From: Planctomycetota bacterium
GTDB lineage: Bacteria; Planctomycetota; GCA-002687715; DRQF01
Assembly: GCA_024275615.1 (NCBI GenBank)
Contig: JAJRYU010000203.1
Coordinates: 1-8,610 of the forward strand
Direction: 5' to 3'
DNA length: 8,610 nucleotides
A program made the position numbers and the translations under genes. The notes under the pieces were generated by a model, which saw nothing but the letters and a program-made list of their open reading frames with translations, made no database searches and was not told the origin of the DNA. Shown piece after piece: positions 1 to 6,332 of this stretch (the first letter of the stretch is position 1; every line of letters starts with the position of its first letter).

Positions 1-126
1 AGGCCCTGGAAGATCGAGTCTTTTCCGCAACTCATTGACAATGTCCCTGGACGTTGGGCCACAGGGTTTGTCCACCAAGATGATTCCCGCTGGCCCCGAA
101 GCTTTGCGGCTACGCTTTCTTGACAC
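1..126 (-). CDS. truB: tRNA pseudouridine-55 synthase TruB, N-terminal fragment (runs off left edge)
   Basis: TruB converts uridine 55 in the T-loop of tRNAs to pseudouridine in the cytoplasm. Only the first 42 codons are here. Reading from a GTG at 126-124, the peptide opens with a basic stretch (MSRKRSRKASGPA), then GIILVDKPCGPTSRDIV and NELRKRL. This is the conserved first strand and loop of the TruB family (pattern GxxxxDKPxGxTS). The catalytic Asp, in the GTLDP-type motif, would lie beyond the window, so activity cannot be judged. The GTG shares its G with the TAG stop of acs (TAGTG), which implies translational coupling. An AAAAGGG stretch ends 11 bases upstream, inside the end of acs, and could serve as ribosome binding site. 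A start slightly further in cannot be excluded, since the basic leader is not part of the conserved core. RluB/RsuA-type synthases lack this N-terminal pattern, so TruB is the clear choice. Confidence 0.85.
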   Translation of the reverse strand, partial: MSRKRSRKASGPAGIILVDKPCGPTSRDIVNELRKRLDLPGP

Positions 127-2078
127 TACAGAAGGCGCCCTTTTAACAGCTCATCGACGACTTGAGGGTCAGCCAGTGTCGAGATATCGCCAAGTTTTTC
201 TTCCTCCCCTTCCACGAGTTTGCGGAGAATTCTTCGCATGATCTTGCCGCTTCTTGTCTTCGGCAAGCCAGGAGTGAATTGAATGCAATCAGGGGAGGCG
301 ATTGGCCCGATAACGGTACGCACGGTTTGCACCAGCTCTTTCTTGAGAGCGTCGTCAGCGGTCACGCCGGCGCTCAAAGTGACGTAGGCATAGATGCCTT
401 GTCCTTTGATTTCATGAGGCATTCCCACAACGGCCGCCTCGCTGACGGCATCATGAGTCACCAAGGCACTCTCGACCTCAGCCGTACCCAGCCTATGCCC
501 AGACACATTGATGACGTCGTCCACGCGGCCGGTAATCCAATAGTAGCCATCACTATCCCTGCGACATCCATCGCCGGTGAAGTAGGACCCAGGGTAGGTA
601 CTAAAATAGGTCTGAATGAAGCGCTCATGATCGCCATAGATTGTCCGCGCCATCCCCGGCCACGGGAATGTCAGGCATAGATTCCCTTTGACGTCATTGC
701 CATCAATTCTTGTCCCAGATTCATCCATAAGGGCCAGACGTACTCCCGGCAAAGGAAAAGTCGCCGATCCCGGCTTGGCTGGCGTCGCGCCTGGAAGCGG
801 AGAGATAATGATGCCTCCAGTTTCTGTTTGCCAATAAGTGTCTACAACGCGGCAACGTCCTTCGCCGACAACATCGTGATACCAGCGCCAAACCTCTGGA
901 TTGATGGGCTCGCCGACAGTGCCAAGAATTCTCAGGGACTGACGAGAACGTGCAGTCACTGGATCATCGCCGTGTCGCATGACGGCCCGAATTGCCGTCG
1001 GCGCGGTATAAAAGATACTGACTTTGTGTTTGTCACAAACATCCCAAAACCGACCGACGTCAGGGTAGTTTGGAACCCCAGCAAACATCATTGTGGTCGC
1101 TCCATTCGCAAGCGGGCCATAGACAATATAGGAGTGGCCGGTTATCCACCCGATATCTGCGGTACACCAATAGATATCATCTTCTTGCCAATCGAAAACC
1201 ATCTTATGGGTGTAGGCGGCATAGGTAAGATAGCCTGCGGTCGTATGCACCAGTCCTTTTGGTTTTCCAGTTGATCCTGAAGTATAGAGAATGAAGAGAG
1301 GATCCTCGGCGTTCATTGGCTCCGGTTCAGCGAAGTCGCTGATGTCGGAACTTTCCATCTCCCTCGACCATAGTAGATCCCGTTCAGGATCTTCTTTCCA
1401 TGGTGTGTTTGTGCATTGAACCCAGATTTTCTTGCGGATGCAGTCCACGCCGTCAACAGCATCAGTGGCAATTTTTCCGAGTGGCAATACCCGGCCGCCT
1501 CTGACGCCGCCGTCTGCTGTGATGAGGATGGAGCACGTAGAATCAAGGATTCTATTCTTCAAGGACTCCGCGCTGAAACCACCAAAAACGATACTGTGGA
1601 TCGCACCAATACGCGCGCAAGCGAGCATGGAAACTGCGAGTTCTGGGACCATTGGCAAATAGATACAAACCCTGTCGCCTTTCTTGACGCCGTGCTTGCG
1701 CAGGACATTGGCGAAACGGCAGACGCGTCTTCTTAGTTCACTGTAGGAAATGTGTTCGTCATCTTGGGGGTCATCGCCCTCCCAAATAATCGCACAGTGA
1801 TCACCCTTGCCTGCATCAACATGGCGATCAAGACAATTGACGGAAACATTCAACTCTCCATCCTCGAACCAACGCACACGCGCTTTTTCGAAATCCCAAG
1901 TCAGAACTTTCGAAAAGGGACGAGTCCAAACGAGAGACTGAGCCTGTTCGGCCCAGAATTTTTCCGGTTCTTCAACACTCTCACGGTACAAATCGTGGTA
2001 TTCCATCATCGATTTGACATGCGCACGACGAGCGCAATCTTTCGATGGGGGATAACTTTCATGGTTCGGTTGGTTCAT
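126..2078 (-). CDS. acs: Acetyl-CoA synthetase, AMP-forming
   Basis: Cytoplasmic enzyme that makes acetyl-CoA from acetate, ATP and CoA through an acetyl-AMP intermediate, for acetate scavenging and assimilation. The 650 residues match the usual family length. Visible motifs in order: N-terminal ACS domain with FWAEQA (41-46) and NCLDRH (81-86); CoA-site GVRGGR (191-196); the P-loop YTSGSTGKPKG (265-275); ADIGWITGHSY (307-317); DTYWQTETGG (413-422), whose Trp416 corresponds to the Trp that closes the acyl pocket and selects acetate; hinge region GRVDD (517-521); NVSGHRLGTAE (524-534); and PKTRSGK (606-612), whose Lys612 is the adenylation lysine that Pat-type enzymes acetylate in relatives. 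Small departures: ADGG and PLG around the CoA motif, where ADEG and PLK are common. The start is supported by family-like sequence from residue 9 on (YPPS, then AHVKSMMEYHDLY). Divergent from the exported-protein gene and followed directly by truB. Confidence 0.97.
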   Translation of the reverse strand: MNQPNHESYPPSKDCARRAHVKSMMEYHDLYRESVEEPEKFWAEQAQSLVWTRPFSKVLTWDFEKARVRWFEDGELNVSVNCLDRHVDAGKGDHCAIIWEGDDPQDDEHISYSELRRRVCRFANVLRKHGVKKGDRVCIYLPMVPELAVSMLACARIGAIHSIVFGGFSAESLKNRILDSTCSILITADGGVRGGRVLPLGKIATDAVDGVDCIRKKIWVQCTNTPWKEDPERDLLWSREMESSDISDFAEPEPMNAEDPLFILYTSGSTGKPKGLVHTTAGYLTYAAYTHKMVFDWQEDDIYWCTADIGWITGHSYIVYGPLANGATTMMFAGVPNYPDVGRFWDVCDKHKVSIFYTAPTAIRAVMRHGDDPVTARSRQSLRILGTVGEPINPEVWRWYHDVVGEGRCRVVDTYWQTETGGIIISPLPGATPAKPGSATFPLPGVRLALMDESGTRIDGNDVKGNLCLTFPWPGMARTIYGDHERFIQTYFSTYPGSYFTGDGCRRDSDGYYWITGRVDDVINVSGHRLGTAEVESALVTHDAVSEAAVVGMPHEIKGQGIYAYVTLSAGVTADDALKKELVQTVRTVIGPIASPDCIQFTPGLPKTRSGKIMRRILRKLVEGEEEKLGDISTLADPQVVDELLKGRLL

Positions 2079-2096
2079 TGAGTTGTCTCAAATCCT
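2078..2096 (-). promoter_or_regulatory. Displaced ribosome binding site with small hairpin before acs
   Basis: The only Shine-Dalgarno-like run before the acs ATG is AGGA (2093-2096, read on the minus strand). It sits 14 bases from the start codon, which is long. Between them lies an inverted repeat, TTGAG-ACAA-CTCAA (2091 down to 2078), with 5-bp arms and a 4-base loop; its last base is the A of the ATG. If it folds, it would shorten the effective spacing, or it could partly mask the start codon. A stem this short arises often by chance. Confidence 0.3.
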
Positions 2097-2419
2097 GCTG
2101 TTAGAGGGGTTTCCAATGAATCTGACCAGCCAGATTGCCTGGGATACCACATTTTAGCGAATCACGGTTTGCAATAACTTAGCATTTTGGCTGTTGGACG
2201 TAACTTCTCTATAATCCCGGCTGTTAGCGAACTTGGCCGATTTGGATTTTTTGCGATCAGGATGCCTGCCCCACTGTGCTGGCACGAAGATCTGACAAGA
2301 TATGCCACCTCGGTTTGCCACGATGTACCAGACAAGAAAAAGTGAATGCGTTCCTCCGCCAATTTGGTCGGAAAGCGTGTCTCGCATGCACCTGTTGTTT
2401 AACTGGAGTTTGACAAACC
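2079..2419. other. Divergent intergenic region between acs and the exported-protein gene
   Basis: These 341 bases hold no convincing gene on either strand. They contain a rightward promoter candidate (listed separately), and the probable leader of the exported-protein gene would be about 200 bases long. For acs, the only minus-strand -10 candidate I see is TAAAAT (2156 down to 2151), and it has no recognisable -35, so the acs promoter is unresolved and might depend on an activator. The leader shows no riboswitch, T-box or strong terminator-like hairpin by eye. Confidence 0.6.
2187..2215 (+). promoter_or_regulatory. Sigma70-like promoter for the exported-protein gene
   Basis: A perfect -10 hexamer TATAAT (2210-2215) lies 17 bases after TTGGCT (2187-2192), which matches the -35 consensus at four of six positions. 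Transcription would start near 2222, giving an untranslated leader of roughly 198 bases. The position and direction fit the gene starting at 2420. A closer promoter is possible but I see none. Confidence 0.45.
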
Positions 2420-4786
2420 ATGTCGAAGTTTTTCACGTGGGCTCTCATTGCTGCCACCTTGCTCATCACAGCTCGGTCAGTATCAGCCCAGACCCCCATT
2501 GATCTCCGTTTCAATGGCGAACACACTGCCGTTGCCGCAATCGGCAGCGTCATGGAAGTTTCCGCTACAACAACCCCTTTGGTTTGGGGAACGATCATTT
2601 TCTCCATGGATCCGGGCCCGACGACTATTCTCGGCTACACCATTCCCATCGGCTTTGACGCAACAACGATCATATTCGAAAACCAACTCATCGGTGCCGC
2701 TGGAAGCTACCAGTTGTTCGCTCCACTGTTGGACGATCTTTCTTTCGAGGGTTCAACATATTTTGCGTACATGTTTACCTACGACCAGACTGATCCCAGC
2801 GGATTCGGTTCGTCGAATCAAGCAAGTGTCACTTTTACACGGCACGTCGAAACCGGTGTTGATACCGCCGGGTACGTCGATCAACCCATTACTATTGATG
2901 GCGGCGCCATTCTTAGCCAGGGAACCCTGCCACCCAGCTTGGCTCTGAACTGGAGCATCATCAACGGCCCCCTAGGACACAACGCCCAAATCGCTGGCAA
3001 CACTTCGGCTTTCCCAACCCTAACAGCGGATCTCCCTGGTACCTACGAAGTCGAACTCAGCTACGGTTTCCCAGGTACAACAGGTGGCGCAACAGGTTCT
3101 GTGTTCATTGATGTCTTTGACCTTGATGTGACTTCACATGTACAAGGCGCCTTTGACACTTCCGATCCGATCAACTACGCAGCCACATTGAATGGCCCTA
3201 CAGCAGCCAACTTTGCCGTCGCCGGTGGACCGACTGCAACCGGCAACACCCTCGCTGGCAGCGCTGCTGCGGCGGCCGTTGTCACTGAGGTGGAATTCCA
3301 AATCACTTCGGCCATGGGTCAGAAACTCGGGCACACCTCCAGCGTGATCAACAACATGGGTGGCACCTTGACCACGCCCCCCACAGATTCCCTGGCCATC
3401 AATCTGAAACAGCCGATCTTGGTTAGCCTGGAAACTGGCATTGAAGCGGCGTTGGCCCAAGTCGATCTATCCCCTGCTCTTTCTAACATTCCACCGATTC
3501 CATTGGTTGGTATCCCGTTTACTTCGGCCACCGCAACAATTCAAAGTGTCACTTACGATCCCAACATTGATGTTGCTATGACTTTCATACCGGGCGCGAT
3601 CAACTCTCAACTCACAATCAACAACGTGGTCATTGTCTTCGACATTGCCGGAACCGTCTTCGGTTTTCCATTCACCGATACGGGCACCTACACCGCCACG
3701 TCCATTGTTGTCAGTGTTGACCTAATCCCCAGCATCGTCGGTGGCATGTTCGTAACAACGAGCGCTAACGAAACAGCAACCGTCAATGGAGCCGCCCTTA
3801 GCTTCTCAGGGTCACTCAATTCCTCCTCCGGGATCATCTTGGGCCTCTTGACTCCTGTCATCGAGGGAACAATTGTTGCTGTGATTGGTCCCTTGCTTCC
3901 ACCACTGATTGACACGGCCCTCAACTCTGTTCCACAGAGTGTTGACCTTGCACCACAGGGAACTGACATCACTCTCAGCTTCGTTCCGTCTTCGATTTCG
4001 GTTGCTGCCGGCTCTATGACCCTGGGCTATGCTGCCGGGGCCCAAGCCAACGCCGTCGCTCCCGGTGCCCCCATGTTGAGCAACTTCTACGAAACCCCCT
4101 CCGCGTTGCCGGTCTTTGGGCCGAACGTCCCGGGTACGACTCAGCCCTACATCGCGGCCGGAAGTGTTGGCGACGATATGCTGAATCAGATCCTTGCAGC
4201 ATCCACTGAAGCTGGAAGCCTTGAAGCAACAATTGATCAGGGTTTCACCGTTGGTGGAACGATGATTCCAGCAAATGCCGGTTCATTCGCTTTGGCTTTC
4301 CCCGGTGTTGGTTTCGATAGTTTCGAAGCATCATCACCTGTCCGCCTAAGTGTGCACCAGAACCTCTCACCGATCGTTACCATTGACAACATTGGCGGCA
4401 CGAGCAACTACGCGCTGCACACGTCAAATAGTGTCATCGATGTTCTCGTTGAAGTTTCGCCCGGTTACGAAGTGTCAGCGCTTCGTCTTTCCGCGAGTGC
4501 AACGACAGCGTTGACGGTAAACGTCAATTTGGTAGCCGGAACCCTTGACCTCGTACCGGGAGCGTCGAGCGCCTTGGTTCGGTCTGTCACGAGTATGCCC
4601 GGTGTTGATGTAAGCGGCGCCTTGTCCGCTTTGAGCGCGTTGGTAAACAGCACATTGCCCAGCGTTCTCACTCCCGTCACCGGCATTCCCTTGCCGTCGT
4701 TGACCGTGGGCACGATGATCCCGACCATTGTCGGTCTCTCGGCCGATGGCGCAAACGGTGACTATCTGAGCATCTTCGTCAACTAG
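2420..4786 (+). CDS. Large exported acidic protein: signal peptide, beta domain, Ig/PKD-like domain, possible tandem TULIP (BPI-like) region
   Basis: I do not recognise this as a named family. Start: ATG with TGGAG ending 11 bases upstream, followed by a clear Sec signal peptide (hydrophobic core about residues 6-17, SVSA cleavage site after residue 23, mature start Gln24). No lipobox, no further transmembrane segment, and no sorting tag at the end (last residues SIFVN), so the product is periplasmic or secreted. Parts by eye: residues 25-140 are a beta-rich domain ending in a strand like SSNQASVTF; 150-235 resemble an Ig/PKD fold (NWSIINGP, then DLPGTYEVELSY); 236-788 are strands broken by hydrophobic helical stretches at about 468-503 and 732-750, a proline-rich linker at about 545-578, and a closing PLP motif (757-759). 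That order resembles tandem TULIP lipid-binding proteins, which is inference only. The mature chain has no Cys, two Lys, five Arg and about 55 Asp/Glu. Adhesin-like beta repeats are the main alternative. Single-gene unit with its own promoter and terminator. Confidence 0.9.
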   Translation: MSKFFTWALIAATLLITARSVSAQTPIDLRFNGEHTAVAAIGSVMEVSATTTPLVWGTIIFSMDPGPTTILGYTIPIGFDATTIIFENQLIGAAGSYQLFAPLLDDLSFEGSTYFAYMFTYDQTDPSGFGSSNQASVTFTRHVETGVDTAGYVDQPITIDGGAILSQGTLPPSLALNWSIINGPLGHNAQIAGNTSAFPTLTADLPGTYEVELSYGFPGTTGGATGSVFIDVFDLDVTSHVQGAFDTSDPINYAATLNGPTAANFAVAGGPTATGNTLAGSAAAAAVVTEVEFQITSAMGQKLGHTSSVINNMGGTLTTPPTDSLAINLKQPILVSLETGIEAALAQVDLSPALSNIPPIPLVGIPFTSATATIQSVTYDPNIDVAMTFIPGAINSQLTINNVVIVFDIAGTVFGFPFTDTGTYTATSIVVSVDLIPSIVGGMFVTTSANETATVNGAALSFSGSLNSSSGIILGLLTPVIEGTIVAVIGPLLPPLIDTALNSVPQSVDLAPQGTDITLSFVPSSISVAAGSMTLGYAAGAQANAVAPGAPMLSNFYETPSALPVFGPNVPGTTQPYIAAGSVGDDMLNQILAASTEAGSLEATIDQGFTVGGTMIPANAGSFALAFPGVGFDSFEASSPVRLSVHQNLSPIVTIDNIGGTSNYALHTSNSVIDVLVEVSPGYEVSALRLSASATTALTVNVNLVAGTLDLVPGASSALVRSVTSMPGVDVSGALSALSALVNSTLPSVLTPVTGIPLPSLTVGTMIPTIVGLSADGANGDYLSIFVN

Positions 4787-4792
4787 ATCATC

Positions 4793-4826
4793 AAAGGGGC
4801 GCCTGATATGGGGCGCCCCTTTTCTT
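4793..4826 (+). terminator. Intrinsic terminator of the exported-protein gene
   Basis: An 11-bp perfect inverted repeat, AAAGGGGCGCC (4793-4803) and GGCGCCCCTTT (4812-4822), encloses an 8-base loop and is followed by a T-rich tail (TTTTCTT, 4820-4826). It begins six bases after the stop codon at 4786. The left arm is preceded by only three A residues, so it would act weakly at best for leftward transcription from the convergent gene. Confidence 0.92.
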
Positions 4827-4949
4827 GTTCGCTGCCACCCATGAGTTTGCCGCTTGTCTTATTCTGGCCAGGCGCTCATGAACTACCCTCGGTCACTCTC
4901 AAGGTTGCTGGCGATACTCATTGTCTCATCGCCAATCAGAGGCCTCGAC

Positions 4950-6209
4950 CTATGGTTCCCAGTCGATTCTGATCTTGCTGAGGAAACGGCCATTCATTGC
5001 CAAGATAGTCAGATGATAACCATGCCAATCAATCTGTTTGCCGAGCCGAAGATCTTCAGATGCTTGTTCGACGAGAAGCCCGCCCAAGGTCCTTGCGCTG
5101 CCATCGGTCAGGTCGAGCCCGCTTTTTCGCTTCAAATATCTCAGTGTCACGGTAGCGTCCGCAATCAGTGAGCCAGGTCTAATCATGTCGACCCGTCGAT
5201 TCCGAACTTTGTCGTGTTCGTCTTCGATTTCACCGACAAGTTCTTCAATCAGATCTTTGAGGGTCACAAGGCCTTCGAGCCCACCATATTCGTCAACAAC
5301 AAAGGCCATCTCACCCTTGGATTCCTGCATTTGCCGCAGTGCTTGGCCCAGGTTCGTCGATTCCGGCACAAACACGGGAGGGCGAATGATCTCGTCTAGT
5401 TCTTTGACATCAGCCGGGTGACCCGGCCGATGCAAGAGGTCCTTGGCATGGAGAGTCCCCAAGATATCTTCCTTGCTTTCACCATATACCGGAAAACGCG
5501 TGTGCCCCACCTCGGCAATCTTTTCGACGAAGCCTGCCACGCCGGCAGAGAAAGGCAAACAGATCATCTCGTGGCGAGGCACCATGACATCGCGAACACT
5601 GGTGACTGCGAATTCATAGGCGCCGTGCAATATGCTCTGAGTCATATCTCCGAAGGTACCCTCCTCGCCTCCGACTTGGGCCATGGCAATAATATCCTCG
5701 GGTTCCACGGCCGCGCTTTTTTGGTTTTCGTCCAGAGCCATCGGCGACAAGACAAATCTGGCAATCCTTGAAGTAAACCACGTCAATGGCATGGTCAGCC
5801 GAATGAAGAGATCAAGAGGCGAGGCGACGATACGTGCCAGCCACAATGAGCGGCGTGCAGCAAGAGTCTTTGGCACAATTTCAGCGAACACCAACAAGAG
5901 CAGCGTGAGGATGGGACTAACATAGAGCGGCGCAAAATCACCCCAGAGAGTCACGGCAATCGCCGTAGAGAGGGACGCCATCAGGACGTTGGCAAAGTTG
6001 TTTCCCAATAGAATCCCAGAGAGCAAACGCCCGGGATCCGAAAGGAGCGCTTCCACGCGTACCGCCTTCTTGTCGCGCTTTTCGACGAGCGATCGCAAGC
6101 GCAGACGATTGACACCCATGATCGCGGTTTCAGAACTAGAAAAGAACGCCGAAACCAAAAACAAGACGACAATGACACACCAACCTACCGTCAGCCAGAA
6201 TTCACTCAT
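4950..6209 (-). CDS. CNNM/CorC-type membrane protein (DUF21, two CBS domains, CorC_HlyC domain)
   Basis: Inner-membrane protein of the CNNM/CorC family. Members are linked to magnesium (and cobalt) efflux; older names are 'hemolysin' or TlyC. The 419 residues show the full architecture: transmembrane DUF21 domain at about 5-195 with SSSETA (24-29), the conserved GNNFANV (69-75) and AEIVPKT (109-115); a CBS pair at about 203-330, the first around VRDVMVPR (205-212) and the second around VVDEYGG (304-310); and a CorC_HlyC domain at about 341-418. CBS pairs in this family bind ATP-Mg and gate transport. The SSSETA motif near residue 25 fixes the start at 6209, because an in-frame TGA lies four codons upstream. 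No Shine-Dalgarno precedes this ATG, but a small ORF overlaps it as ATGA (listed separately). It follows the permease gene by 123 bases on the same strand and converges on the exported-protein gene. The transported ion cannot be told from sequence. Confidence 0.93.
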   Translation of the reverse strand: MSEFWLTVGWCVIVVLFLVSAFFSSSETAIMGVNRLRLRSLVEKRDKKAVRVEALLSDPGRLLSGILLGNNFANVLMASLSTAIAVTLWGDFAPLYVSPILTLLLLVFAEIVPKTLAARRSLWLARIVASPLDLFIRLTMPLTWFTSRIARFVLSPMALDENQKSAAVEPEDIIAMAQVGGEEGTFGDMTQSILHGAYEFAVTSVRDVMVPRHEMICLPFSAGVAGFVEKIAEVGHTRFPVYGESKEDILGTLHAKDLLHRPGHPADVKELDEIIRPPVFVPESTNLGQALRQMQESKGEMAFVVDEYGGLEGLVTLKDLIEELVGEIEDEHDKVRNRRVDMIRPGSLIADATVTLRYLKRKSGLDLTDGSARTLGGLLVEQASEDLRLGKQIDWHGYHLTILAMNGRFLSKIRIDWEP

Positions 6210-6265
6210 GACAGACGATCAGCCGATCTGGGGACAGACCTTGGAGAAGGCGAAGTGTGATTCAT
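6206..6265 (-). CDS. Possible 19-codon leader ORF overlapping the CNNM/CorC gene start
   Basis: An ATG at 6265-6263 opens a 19-residue frame (MNHTSPSPRSVPRSADRLS). Its TGA stop overlaps the ATG of the following membrane-protein gene as ATGA. GAAGGA lies about 10 bases before this ATG, a good Shine-Dalgarno, while the membrane-protein gene has none. This arrangement would let ribosomes finishing the short frame re-initiate on the main gene. The peptide is rich in Ser, Pro and Arg and matches nothing I know. A chance frame is quite possible at this length. Confidence 0.3.
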   Translation of the reverse strand: MNHTSPSPRSVPRSADRLS

Positions 6266-6332
6266 TGGCGTAAGGTCCTTCGTGTCGAATCCTGCTGTCA
6301 CAGATGAGCCAATTGCCCCTCGTCAAAGAGCG

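Noticed and set aside
162..680. 172-codon open frame on the plus strand, antisense to acs (and several similar frames at 828-1274, 1416-1736, 1752-2081)
   Set aside because: Lies wholly within the well-supported acs gene, has no family resemblance, and long antisense frames are expected from the codon bias of acs.
2154..2231. TTAGCGAA repeated at 2154-2161 and 2224-2231, flanking the promoter candidate
   Set aside because: One identical 8-base pair is about what chance gives in a 340-base region, and neither copy is palindromic.
2262..2345. 27-codon plus-strand frame in the leader of the exported-protein gene (starts MPAPLCWHEDL, ends DKKK)
   Set aside because: Only an AGG touching the start codon, no usable ribosome binding spacing, no coupling to the downstream gene; likely chance.
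3134..3460. 108-codon minus-strand frame inside the exported-protein gene, with others at 3319-3531, 3688-3972 and 4465-4728
   Set aside because: Shadow frames of a repetitive-composition gene; no ribosome binding site or recognisable product.
4909..4934. Inverted repeat TGGCGAT / ATCGCCA downstream of the CNNM/CorC gene as a possible leftward terminator
   Set aside because: Seven-bp stem with a 12-base loop and no T-run after it on the minus strand; too weak to call.
6288..6298. AATCCTGCTGT shared with 2091-2101, both upstream of minus-strand genes
   Set aside because: Several 11-base matches are expected by chance in 8.6 kb, and the distances to the two start codons differ.
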